Below are positions 22,393 through 32,939 of a DNA stretch of 64,000 nt, in pieces (within the stretch, counting starts at the first letter, position 1; every line of letters starts with the position of its first letter). The position numbers and the translations under genes are program-made. This DNA comes from Clarkia xantiana subsp. parviflora. Lineage: Eukaryota > Streptophyta > Magnoliopsida > Myrtales > Onagraceae. The notes under the pieces were generated by a model. That model saw only the letters and a program-made list of their open reading frames with translations, did not search any database and had not been told where the DNA came from. The stretch spans positions 46,181,452-46,245,451 of the forward strand of contig JAPTYO010000002.1 of assembly GCA_036873135.1 (NCBI GenBank), written 5' to 3'.

Positions 22393-24452
22393 TCATGGCC
22401 TCTCGTCTCCTCCTGCGGTGGCGTTTACATAACACTTTCTGGAAGCCACCTGGTCGCCCTTGACCTCTCCGACTCCATGGTCAGTCGGGAACTTCATCTT
22501 CTGGTGTACAGTCGAGGCAACTGCCATCAGGGGGTTGATGGTAGTTCTCCCGATAATCGCGTTGTAGGTCCCCGCGGACTCGACTACCACAAACTCCACG
22601 TTCCTCCTCTCTGATTTCCACCCGCTACCAAACTCCACTGGTAAGGTGATCACTCCTAGCGGATAGGAGGTGAAACCAGAGAATCCGACCATCGGGAAGT
22701 TCGCCTCCTTTAGGTCCTTCTTCGTTTTCCCCATGGCCTCTAGTGCATCCATAAATAGAATATCGGAGGAGCTCCCTCCATCGATCAGAATTCGCTTCAT
22801 CTCGTACCCGTTCACATCTAAGGTCACGACCAGAGCGTCATCGTGCGGAGTCTCCACGCCTATGAGATCCTCCGACGAAAAGGAGATCACCATCTCTTCC
22901 TTCAGGGTCCAGGATCGGGACCTCTTACCCAGCACCACAGCGGTAGGAATTCTAGAGGCGTAAACCTCCCGGGAGGACGAGGTATCACCCCCCGCGGCAA
23001 ACCCTCCATGAATCACGTTGATTGTACCTCGCTTCTCCTTACGGGCACCGGAAGATTCTGGGTCGGACCTCTTCTTCTTTGGGGACCGATCGCGGGATCG
23101 GGAGCGGGACTGTGATCGGGATCGAGAGCGGGATCGACACCGCTTATCCCCGACAAACTCCTTAAGCTTCCCCTTCTGGATCAGCTTTTCGATCTCCTTC
23201 TTCAGGTCCCGACAATGATTGGTGTCGTGACCATTCGCGCGATGGAATCGACAGTAGCGGTCGGTGCGGGATCCCAAAAACTCTCCCTCCTTTTTCGGGG
23301 GGTACCTAGAGATACCCTGTCGCTCCATGACCGTCAACACCTCCGCCATAGAGCTATTGAGAGGAATATCATGATCCTCCCGCCTGTCCTTTTTCGAGGA
23401 ACGCCTATCATCCCTCCTATCAGACCGACCTCGACCCCGACTTCCTTCGGCTTTATCCTTCGACTTACGCTCGTCTGAGGGTTTGACCGACTACTTTCCC
23501 TTATTCGACTTCGGGGGCTCGAGCTCTCCAGCAGCTATCTTCGATTCCTGTACATCGATTTGCCGCTTTACCCGCTTCTGCAGTGCCTCCATATTCCACA
23601 CAGCCTTCTCAGCCACGCTGTGCATCAGGTCGGAACCATAAGGGGCTGTTAGGTTCCGAATGAAGGTGCGGATGGTTTCACCCTCCAAAATTTCCTCGTC
23701 AATCTCCGCCACGCTAGCCGTGTATCGCTGGTAATAGTGCGCCAGCGACTCATCGGGCCTCTGTACCACCTGGGTCAGGGACCTCACACTCATCGGGCCT
23801 CTGTACCACATTGGTACTGCTGAATGAAGCGGTCGTGCATATCAGCCCAGCAAGTGATGCAGCCTGGGGGCAGACTGAAGAACCAGGTTAGGGCTCTCGC
23901 CCAGTGTGTTTGGGAACAACGTACACACAATATCCTCATTCGGGGCTCTGCCCAAACACGCCATGAGGTGCTTCTGAACATGACGAACCGGATCTCCCTC
24001 GCCATCGTACTCCTTAATCGTGGGGATACCCAGTCCTGGCGGGGCAAGGGTGTCTATGAGTCGAGGAACGAAGGGATGGGTGGATCGATCCCTCAGCTCC
24101 GACACCAGCGGCTTCTGCTCTCCCATGCAGATGTTTACGATCTTCACCACCTGATCGGGAGTGATGGGACCATTAAGGGGAATGGTCCTGTGCTGTACTG
24201 GTCCTGGCCCATCGACCACGAATCGCTCTGGCTTAATGGACTCCCTATTCCTGCCCTGGCTTCGGGGCTGGACCTCCCGAGCATTCTGAACCTCCGCTGG
24301 CGGGAGCGCTTCCTCTTCTAGCGGAGGCATCTCCTCTTGACTCCTCGCAGCTTCTCTCCGATCTAAGAGGGCCTCCACAGCTGCCAAAAACATTGGCATG
24401 GCTTCCGCCACAGCCCTCGTCAGGTCCGCAGCTGGAGGAGCCACCTGCGCCC
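22393..24452 (-). pseudogene. gag-protease of the left arm, broken
   Basis: Gag is open upstream to the palindrome junction at 24452. Its first visible residues correspond to window base 1 of element A, so the true start lies beyond the junction and is lost. Seen in order: gag core (24444-23842), a frame change near 23885, a local rearrangement at 23755-23815, a TAG at 23493-23491, then a zinc-finger-like motif and an RS-repeat region (RSRSRSRSQSRSRSRDRSPKK, about 23075-23150). Protease LIDGGSS follows near 22780. A one-base loss near 22418 ends the frame before RT. The organisation matches element A. Confidence 0.88.
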
Positions 24453-24453
24453 T
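24452..24453. other. Inversion junction of the palindromic Tat pair
   Basis: Minus-strand gag sequence (CCACCTGCGCCC) switches directly to plus-strand pol sequence (TTGTCGAGGGTAATC), which corresponds to element A position 3239 and to left-arm position 21192. No LTR, primer site or filler of more than one or two bases separates the halves, and no clear microhomology is seen. Confidence 0.85.
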
Positions 24454-26554
24454 TGTCGAGGGTAATCAAGTCCCCGTCTATTATGTAAGCAAGGCGTTTG
24501 CCAAGTCTGAATCGAATTATCCTGCTGTTGAGAAGTATCTCTTTGCGTTGATTATTACTGCTCGGAAGCTGAGGCCTTACTTCCACGCGCATGAGATCAC
24601 TGTGTTGACAAATCAGGCTCTGAAGCATTTTTTGAACCAACCTGATGCGTCGGGGAGATTAGTGAAATGGGCAGTCGAGCTTAGCGAGTTTCGCATACAC
24701 TTTGCTCCGAGAACGGCTATTAAGGGCCAGGCATTGGCGGATTTCATAGCAGAGTCTACAGCCCCCGATCTGGAAGAAGCGGGCCCTCTAGAGGGGGCAA
24801 CCATGGAGGTCCCGATAGGAGAACAACCAGAGATGGCAGAGCAATCAGCATAGCCAAACGGGGAAAATACCTGGGAGATGTATACGGATGGCTCCTCAAG
24901 TTCAGAGGGATCAGGAGCAGGCTTTGTATTGATACCACCAGGCGGAGGTGAACCACTTCGATATGCATTGGCCTTAACGTTTCAGGCCACGAACAACGAA
25001 GCTGAGTATGAGGCTCTTATCACGGGCCTAAAAGTTGCCAAAGGTACGGGAGTTGCTCACTTGAGAATAAAGTGTGACGCGGCCCTGATTGTGAACCAAG
25101 TCCAAGGGCGATACGAGGCGAAGAGCCCAATGATGAGGAAGTACCTTCGCGAGGTACAAGTCTTGAAGGAGAGCTTTAAAAGCTTCGACATCGAGGCGAT
25201 CCCGAGGGAAGAAAACGTGGAGGCAGATGCCTTAAGCAAATTTGCCTTGGGGGCACCCCTGGAGGAAAGCCGGAAGGTGCACTTCTTGGAGAGGGTGATC
25301 TTGTCAACCACCGACCCAACACAGGTATGTGCTATTGAAGCAGGATCGGAGGAGGAGCCCACTTGGATGACCCCGATAGTCGCGTACCTGACTACGGGGG
25401 CAGTCCCCGATGATAAAGTAGCAGCCGACAGGATACGTCGGATCGCGGCTAATTACGTGATGCTGGACAATCAGCTATACAAGAAGGGCTGGTTCTCGAC
25501 TCCGTACTTGAAGTGCGTGGCTGAGCCCGACACAAGTCGAATCCTGAAGGAGGTGCATGAAGGGGTCGCGGCTTGTCATGAAGGGGCCCGATCCATTATG
25601 AGGAAAGTACTGAACTTGGGCTATTATTGGCCTACGATGAGCAAGGAGGCAACGGCGTTGGTCCGATCCTGTGACGCGTGCCAGAGGTACGCCCCGAGTA
25701 TTGTAGCTCCGGCTGCTAATCTGACGTCCATCAAGAGCGCTTGGCCCTTCGCGCAGTGGGGCATCAACTTGGTGGGACCTCTTCCACAAGCACAAGGTCA
25801 ATGTAAGTATTTGCTTGTAGCTATCGATTATTTTTCAAAATGGATAGAGGCAAAGGCGTTGGCCAGAACGACGGGGAACCAGATCATCAAGTTCCTCCAG
25901 ACTCATATCGTATCCAGATACGGGATTCCTAAGGTGGTGATCAGCGACAATGGTCCACCGTTTAACGGGTCTCAGGTGAAGGAGTATCTGGAGGAGTTGA
26001 ACATCGAGCATCGGACAGCTTCTGTCCGCCATGCTCAGACTAATGGCCAGGTAGAATCGGCCAACAAAATCGTGATGGATGGCCTGAAGAAAAGGGTCTA
26101 TGCCTTGAAGGGCAAATGGCTGAACGAGCTGGAAAACGTGCTCTGGGCTGTTAGAACGACACCCAAATGATCAACTGGGGAGACCCCGTTTGGCCTTGCT
26201 TATGGCACGGAGGCCGTTGCTCCCATGGAGGTAGCTGTAGCGTCCCATCAGATGAGATATTACGAGCCTTCGACGAACGATGAGATGAGACGTCTAGATC
26301 TGGACTTGCTCGGAGAGAGGCGAGAAGCCGACGAAGTCCAGGCTCGAATGCGTTTGGCGACGGCTAGGTATTATAATCGGCGAGTCAAGTCCCGACAATT
26401 CTTCGTCGGGGAGCTGGTTTGGCGTCGTAACGAGTTTACCCTTTTGGATCGAATCACCAAAATGGGAAGGACCTTACAAGGTCGTGGGGATGCCAGCTCC
26501 AAATGCGTACAAGTTGGAAGACCTCGATGGCAGAGCGTTAAAGCATTCTTTTAG
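24453..26554 (+). pseudogene. pol of the right arm (RNase H to integrase), broken
   Basis: It begins inside the first RNase H (PVYYVSKAFAKSE) and has no RT. A TAG at 24851-24853 separates it from a 430-residue open stretch (24878-26167) with the second RNase H (YTDGSS, NEAEYEAL, DAALIVNQV, VEADALSK) and integrase (HEGVAACHEGA...SCDACQ, ISDNGPPF, GQVESANK). The first catalytic Asp of integrase is Asn here (WGINLVGPLP near 25760; element A has WGID). A TGA at 26168-26170 follows. The last ORF (26225-26554) carries the 11-bp deletion near 26455 that is also in the left arm. Confidence 0.9.
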
Positions 26555-26574
26555 TGGCGAACATTTGAAGAAAC

Positions 26575-27385
26575 ACCATGGTTGATGAAAAGTCGCCTTA
26601 AGTGGTGCCCGATGAAAAGTCGCCTTAAGTGGTGCCCGATGAAAAGTCGTCTTAAGTGGTGCCCGATGTAAAATCGCCTTAAGTGGTGTATGTTATTTAT
26701 CGTTTGATTCGATGTAAATGAGCTTTGTGCCATCAATGAATAAAGAGGTTGCTTCCGATCAGAATGATTCTTAGATTTATTCTAAGCGTTACTTAGTCGC
26801 CTTGAGTGGTGCACGAGAAAAGTCGCCTTGAGTGGTGCACGAGAAAAGTCCCCTTGAGTGGTGCACGAGAAAAGTCGCCTTGAGTGGGGCACGAGAAAAG
26901 TCGCATTGAGTGGTGCACGAGAAAAGTCGCCTTGAGTGGTGCACGAGAAAAGTCGCCTTGAGTGGCGCACGAAAAAAGTCGCCTTGAGTGGTGCACGAGA
27001 AAAGTCACCTTGAGTGGTGCACGAAAAAAGTCGCCTTGAGTGGCGCACGAAAAAAAGTCGCCTTGAGTGGTGCACGAGAAAAGTCGCCTTGAGTGGTGCA
27101 CGAGAAAATTCGCCTTGAGTGGTGCACGAGAAAAGTCGCCTTGAGTGGTGCACGAGAAAAGTCGCCTTGAGTGGTGCACGAGAAAAGTCGTCTTAAGTGA
27201 TGCACGAGATAAAGTCGTCTTAAGTGATGCATGAGATTAAGTCATCTTAAGTGATGCATGATTCTTGGATTTATTCTAAGTATTGGAAAGTCGCCTTAAG
27301 TGGTGCATGATGGTAAGTCACCTTAAGTGGTGCGAGTTAGTAAATCGTCTTAAGTGATGTATGAGAATATCTTAAGTGTCGAGGT
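26575..27385 (+). repeat. 26-bp tandem array, right arm
   Basis: It begins about 20 bases after the pol stop with three AAGTCGCCTTAAGTGGTGCCCGATG-type units. It continues after a spacer with about sixteen regular GTCGCCTTGAGTGGTGCACG-type units (26790-27190), then degenerate ones. It is the mirror image of the left-arm array but has more regular units, so the arrays have changed length since the arms separated. Spacer to 27523 holds no gene. Confidence 0.93.
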
Positions 27386-27942
27386 TTCGACTTAAGTAAG
27401 TATAGTAAAGTCACTTTGAGAAGTGCAATGAAAAATCGGAACTAAAAAGGTCTGATATTAATGGGGCTCGAAGGCCTGATGATTACAAAATGAGGAGAAT
27501 ACAAGGACTCCAAAGATAAGCAGTTAGGCTTGGTCCTTGTCGGTGGCATCAACAGGAGCAGGGTCCACGAGGTCTGTGGCAGAAGGCTCCACAGGGTCAG
27601 CCACTGGAGGGTCGACTATCGGGGCCATGGGATTGAGGAGTTTTTGATGAAGGGGATGGAGGTGTTTTTGATGAAGAAGTAGCTCCTCTTCACTCTGAAC
27701 TTGTGGTATGCATTTCCTGCCTTGAGCATCGGCTTCTCTGGTAGAGAGCCGGAGAGCTACATCATAAGCAGTGCTGGAAATCTCGTTCAGAACATAGTCG
27801 AAGTTGAAAGGCTTCCTCCCCTCGGAACTATATCCGCTGTCTGAAATCAGGCATGGAAAGGCACATTGGGTTTTACCGGGAAATTACAAACAATCCAAAC
27901 AGAGATGAGGGAAGGAGATGGGGGAACAATAAAGAAGAAACC

Positions 27943-28793
27943 TGTTAGGTTCCGAGTCTAGGGTCAACGGGCGGTCGACTCAAGTCTCGTTCCTCACTGG
28001 AGATGTTGCGGATTCGATGCTCTCGGGTTATGTTGTCCTAGCTCGTGTCCTTCCGTTCTTAGCTTCTCTTCTCCTCGCGCCCTGCAAGAGGGGCAATACC
28101 TGTCACAGAGGGGGGGGTGGTGCCTGATGAACCCTCTCCGATGCCTAAGTCAGTACGGTTTTAGAGAGATAAAGCTAGAGAGATGTCAGAGCAAAATTAT
28201 GCAACTTGCCAAGATGATCGAACCTTTAAGGTGGAGGTGTTGTATTTATAGGCAACGGTGTCATTAAGGTGGCTTAATGACATCGTTAACCTTTAAACAC
28301 AGTTAATTAACCTTTAAACACGTAATTAAGACCTTAGGATACGGAGAAGGTTGGCGGAAATAAACCGAGTATGGGAGTCAAAGAATGGCGCCGGGGCCCT
28401 TGGGGGGAAGGAAAATCCGACCCCCAAGGGTAGGGGTTGGGTGAGGCCACCCAACCCCTCCTAGGGGATATAGGGTTGACCCACCCGATCTCCCCTAGGG
28501 GAGATAGGGTTGACCCACCCGATCTCCCCTAGGGGAGAACCGGTTGGTGGACCCGATCTCCCCTAGGGGAGATCGGGTTGGCTGACCCAATCTCCCCTAG
28601 GGGAGGTCGGGTGTGGCCACCCGACCTCACCTAGGTGAGTCTAACTTGGCCGGACGAGCGCTTCGGCCTCGTCCGGACCGTTGGTGTTTTCGCGAAGTGT
28701 TCGGGTTGAAGTTTCGATTTATAATCATTAACGGGGTGATAAAAATAAAACGATTCGGAAGTCAACGGGTTCAAATTGAGCGTATATCCATCA
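27943..28793 (-). repeat. 3' LTR of element B
   Basis: In plus-strand reading it runs TGTTAGGTTCCGAG...TATATCCATCA (TG...CA in both readings). TATAAAT sits at 28244-28250 (minus strand). About 28455-28640 consists of imperfect palindromic units around CCTAGGGGAGATCGGGTTGG. Differences from the other LTR cluster in that palindromic block. Confidence 0.93.
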
Positions 28794-28805
28794 CATGCCC
28801 CCGAG
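28794..28805 (-). other. Polypurine tract of element B
   Basis: On the minus strand, ACTCGGGGGCATG directly precedes the LTR start TGATGG. It resembles the tract of family A (TTGGGGGCAAA). Confidence 0.75.
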
Positions 28806-29331
28806 TCAACCAATGGCTTGACCCTTGATTGACTCTATTTAGGATGGTATGACACGCGCAATTTGAAACCGGGGTTTTACCTTTCGTCTGAATCCTTACT
28901 TACCCATGGATGTGTGCCTCTGACTCTGCCCCCTGCCTTATGAGATAGAGGAATTGTAAACGTTAGAATAGCACGGACACGTGTCTAAGCACGCGTCCGT
29001 CTGAGGTGGGAGTTATAAATCTATCTTTGCTACGGGCGTATACTCGAAAAATACATGCTCGCATAGGGATGCAATACGAATACAACTAAGCGATTCATAC
29101 TTCAATTTCATGCCGGGATTTTACCTAAGTGGAGAAAAATTTAATTTTGGTCTAAATTTTTTTCTAAGTATGGGATGCTCAAAAATAAACCTATGGGATG
29201 TTAACTATGGTGAGTGTGAGTTTAACCGTGGTTTATGGGAACTAGTTTTTGAATCTGTCCCTTAAAATTTTCCTTTCTAAAAATCAACGGTGTTGATTTG
29301 GCGGCTTTGGAAAAACCCTAATCCTTTGTAC

Positions 29332-29338
29332 TATAAAA
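29332..29338 (+). promoter_or_regulatory. TATA box of the element B antisense ORF
   Basis: TATAAAA in the context TACTATAAAATGGG, about 540 bases inside the 3' LTR end and on the strand opposite to pol. A likely leader intron follows: GT at 29442 (GAG|GTACGTG) and AG at 29950-29951 (CGACAG|ATTTCC), placing the start codon 17 bases into the next exon. Confidence 0.55.
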
Positions 29339-29642
29339 TGGGTTAGTGATTACCTCATTCTCGTTGTCCTTTTCTCTTCTTTTCTTTTTGACGGTGGGAT
29401 TTCTGGTCGGACTTACTTTTCGGGGCGCGCGTCGCATTGAGGTACGTGTCTTTTCTTTTGTGTAAGCATTGCTTTTGGGGGACTTAATCCTGCTTCTCCC
29501 TCGATTGTTTCTTTACTTGTCTCGTTTTTTGATTTGTGGGTCTTCATGGTGATACAGTCCTGTTTGATTCATCCTCTTTCCATCTTCTTGCCTCCATGTT
29601 TCTACTTACTGGCGTGTGGGGTCTTCTAACCTGGGATTATGA

Positions 29643-29790
29643 CTATCTCCCCTTGCCCCTTGCCTCTGCCTGTTGGCTGGTGGGGTCTCTCTATGCTGGG
29701 GGTTATAACTATCTTCCCCTGCCCCCTGCCTCTGCCTGTTGGCTGGTGGGGTCTCTCTATGCTGGGGCTTATAACTGTCTCCCCTTGCCC
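29643..29790 (+). repeat. 66-bp direct repeat in the aORF leader of element B
   Basis: About 2.3 units of 66 bp (starts at 29643, 29709 and 29775) contain CCCCTTGCCTCTGCC and GGCTGGTGGGGTCTCT. The unit equals 22 codons, so an open frame runs through it (29536-29871), but it most likely lies in the leader intron and I do not treat it as coding. Confidence 0.75.
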
Positions 29791-29967
29791 CCCCTGCCCC
29801 TGCTTATTGGCCAGTGGGGTCTCTTTATACTCTCTTTCTATTCTTACCTTTTGATTTTGTATTTGTCGTTTTAGGAGAGTGAGTTTCCTCTTGTCCCTAC
29901 TATCCCTTTTCTGTTTTTCTTGTGCTGAGCTTGCGTTTTTTCGATCGACAGATTTCCCCGTTGATTG

Positions 29968-31035
29968 ATGAGGAGTAAGAGGCCGGTACGGGTGGGAGTA
30001 GTTAACTCCGGGACCGGACCTTCGATTGTAAAAAGATCGGTTTTTTATGGTGCGGGGAGGTGTCCTCTAATTGGAGGTAAGGGCGGTGGTGATGTTAGGG
30101 TACCATCTTCTTTCTATATTGATGCCCCCCAATCGAGGGTCCGGGAGCCATCTTTTCCTTCTTCTTTGTTTGGTAAGTCCTTGAATGTCTGAGTTTCCTT
30201 AGTGTATATTGGTGTTTACTCTATACCTTGTTGTAGGTAGACTTTGTCTTCCGCGTTTGAGTCGGAAGGAGTTGTCTCGTCCTCCTGTTGATGGAATTGT
30301 TGGGTCTGAATGGGCGCCTTATTATGGGCGTGGGGCTCGTTTTGACAACCAATCTTCTTTGCAAACTCCTAAGGTTGGAGTTCGTGTTCTGCAGTTTGCT
30401 CTTCCTCCTGTTGATCGTGTGTCCCCTTCTAAAGGGTCGGAGGCTACTTATGAATTGGCTCGTGATGTGTTGGCTCGCTATGCTTCTGTAACTTTTTTTA
30501 GTTGTGTTATCCTTTAGGACATTTCTCTTTCGTGGGTTATCTGTCTCATCCTTTGTTTTTGTCGCAGGGTATTGCCGACCTTGTTAATCTGTCCACCCTT
30601 GTTGTTGATCTTGCTGAGGAGAAAAAGGTGCACGAGGACACTTGTGTCTCCCTTAACTCCAAGCTTGTTAGTTGTTTGGAGCATAGTCGTATCACAGATT
30701 TGCAGTGCCGAGATTTGGAGAGTCGTATTGCCTTTCTTAAAGAAGAGATTGAAACCTTGAGACAAAAGTCTTATCGCAATGAAGTACTTCGGGCTGCTGA
30801 GTTGGTGTCCCTTGAGGAGATGTTTCGTGTGGAGTCGAAAGGGTGTGCTATCGCTGAGTATAAGGCTTCTTCCTCTTATCAGGCTTCTATTGATGTTCGC
30901 TGCTCTGTGGCTAAGCGTATTTCTTTAAAGGCGATTCTTGAGCGTATGTATATGATTGCTCCTGACTTTCCTTTTTCTCAGCTTTGTGATTTTTCTGACT
31001 TCGCTGTTAGGCATATTGCGAAGATGAGGAAGTAG
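29968..31035 (+). CDS. Antisense ORF of element B, three exons, 307 residues predicted
   Basis: Exons are 29968-30172, 30237-30487 and 30568-31035. The introns (30173-30236, 64 bp; 30488-30567, 80 bp) have GT...AG ends, and all three junctions keep the frame; the cumulative length is 924 nt including TAG. Exon 1 encodes a basic, Gly-rich start (MRSKRPVRVGVVNSG). Exon 3 encodes a leucine/charged coiled-coil-like region (SRIAFLKEEIETLRQKSYRN) and ends HIAKMRK. The conserved block seen in the element A aORF is not present. It lies opposite to pol, between array and 3' LTR, like known Tat aORFs. The intron lengths are near the plant minimum. The function is unknown, and it appears free of nonsense breaks, unlike pol of the same element. 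Confidence 0.6.
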
Positions 31036-31468
31036 TACACCTATCTCTTGTGGTGGTCTCGCGAGTTTGTGACTTGAGGTTCTTCTTGTGGTGTCTTCTT
31101 ACTACTGCTTTTGTTTGTGGGTTGCGGTTGTCTTTAGAGTTTGAAACTCCACCTTTCCTAGTTTTGCCATCTTTGTTTGATACACTTGTCTTTACTCATG
31201 GTATACATGGCAGGGTGATTATCTCTCTTCTCATGATAACTCTTTATGCCTTAGTGTGTAGTTCTTTGGTTATGGACCCTTCCTTTGGTGTGTTTCCTTT
31301 ACTTATCCTTCTTTTGTGTTTTCCTTCATGCCATACCTGCTACCTTATCAAGAAAAAACATTATATGTTCTTCATATCACTTTACTTTGAAATTACTTTC
31401 TCATGGGGTCCTTCGTAGTACGGTGTAATGCTCTCTTCTAATACCCTTTGAATGGTATGTATGGTATT

Positions 31469-32085
31469 GTTAGACCAAAGATACGCTCTTGGTGGGCGTC
31501 GAGTCTGTTCACGAGACAGGCTCTCGGAGGGCACCTAACGTTTCACAGGATAGGCTCCCGGAGGGCACAAGTTAGACCAAAGATACGCTCCTGGTGGGCG
31601 TCGAAATCTGTTCACGAGACTGGCTCTCGGAGGGCACTTAACGTTTCACAGGATAGGCTCTCAGAGGGCACAAGTTAGACCAAAGATACGCTCCTGGTTG
31701 GCGTCGAAATCTGTTCACGAGACTGGCTCTCGGAGGGCACTTAACGTTTCACAGGATAGGCTCCCGGAGGGCACAAGTTAGACCAAAGATACGCTCCTGG
31801 TTGGCGTCGAAATCTGTTCACGAGACTGGCTCTCGGAGGGCACTTAACGTTTCACAGGATAGGCTCCCGGAGGGCACAAGTTAGACCAAAGATATGCTCC
31901 TGGTTGGCGTCGAAATCTGTTCACGAGACTGGCTCTCGGAGGGCACTTAACGTTTCACAGGATAGGCTCCCGGAGGGCACAAGTTAGACCAAAGATACGC
32001 TCCTGGTTGGCGTCGAAATCTGTTCACGAGACTGGCTCTCGGAGGGCACTTAACGTTTCACATGATAGGCTCCCGGAGGGCACAA
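31469..32085. repeat. 103-bp tandem array in element B, six units
   Basis: Units start at 31469, 31571, 31674, 31777, 31880 and 31983 with GTTAGACCAAAGATACGCTC; a seventh partial unit starts at 32086. Each contains GGCTCTCGGAGGGCAC and GGCTCCCGGAGGGCAC sub-repeats. The interior units are almost identical, which suggests recent expansion. It occupies the same place (between pol and aORF) as the 26-bp array of family A but is unrelated in sequence. The stretch 31036-31468 holds no gene. Confidence 0.95.
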
Positions 32086-32099
32086 GTTAGACCAGAGAT

Positions 32100-32645
32100 A
32101 CGCTCCTGGTGGGCGTCGAAACTGGTAGTTTGAAATCTACCTCAAGATACGCTCTTGGGGGCGTCGAATCTGGTAGTGTTTTTTCTACCTCAAGATACGC
32201 TCTTGGGGGCGTCGAATCTGGTAGGTTGCAAATCTACCTCAAGATACGCTCCTGGTGCGTCGAAGGTCGTAGTATAGAAACTACTCTCAAGATACGCTCT
32301 TGGGAGTGTCGAAGGTCGTAGTCTGAACACTACTCTCAAGATACGCTCCTGGGGGCGTCGAAATTCGTAGTTTTTGGAAACCACTCTCAAGATACGCTCT
32401 TGGTGCGTCGAAGGTCGTAGTATAGAAACTACTCTCAAGATACGCTCTTGGGGGCGTCGAAGGTCGTAGTATGAAAACTACTCTCAAGATACGCTCTTGG
32501 GGGCGTCGAGGGTCGTAGTATAAAAACTACTCTCAAGATACGCTCTTGGGGGCGTCGAATCTGTTCGCGGGATAGGCTCCCGGAGGGCACAGGGTTCGTA
32601 GTTTTTAGAACTACTCTCAAGATACGCTCTTGGGGGCGTCGAAAT
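32100..32645. repeat. Second tandem array in element B, ~49-60 bp units
   Basis: About ten units carry CTCAAGATACGCTCTTGGGGGCGTCGAA followed by GGTCGTAGTATxxAAACTA, a short hairpin. The sub-motif GATACGCTC..TGG..GCGTCGAA is shared with the 103-bp array, so both derive from a common unit. 32646-32939 is spacer. Confidence 0.88.
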
Positions 32646-32939
32646 TTGTTGTTGACTTGAAGTCATATCTGTGTAAGGATAACTTCATGATTATATCACC
32701 ATATTCATTGGAAAATACCTTTGAAGGAAATCCTACTCCCTTAAGAGCATTCATGTTTTTTGTACACATGGGGTGTCTTGGGGGATCAAGGCACCCTTTG
32801 GAGGAAATCAAGGATAGTGTAAAGCTGGAGTAACCTCTTGAGTTCCCCTTCTCAAAAGTTGTTTTTGGAAAACTTAAACAATTATATATAATGACTTGAA
32901 ATAACTTCAAGGATATGGTCTTTTGCTTGTGCTTTCTTC

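Noticed and set aside
21731..22432. 233-residue plus-strand ORF opposite RT
   Set aside because: It is the antisense shadow of the conserved RT coding strand; similar shadows occur opposite all pol regions.
29536..29874. 112-residue ORF with repeated LPLPxASACWLVGSLYAG
   Set aside because: It runs through a 66-bp direct repeat in a predicted leader intron of the element B antisense gene; no independent support.
31050..31418. 122-residue hydrophobic ORF after the element B antisense gene
   Set aside because: AT/T-rich spacer with no conserved features; it starts just after the aORF stop and probably represents its 3' UTR.
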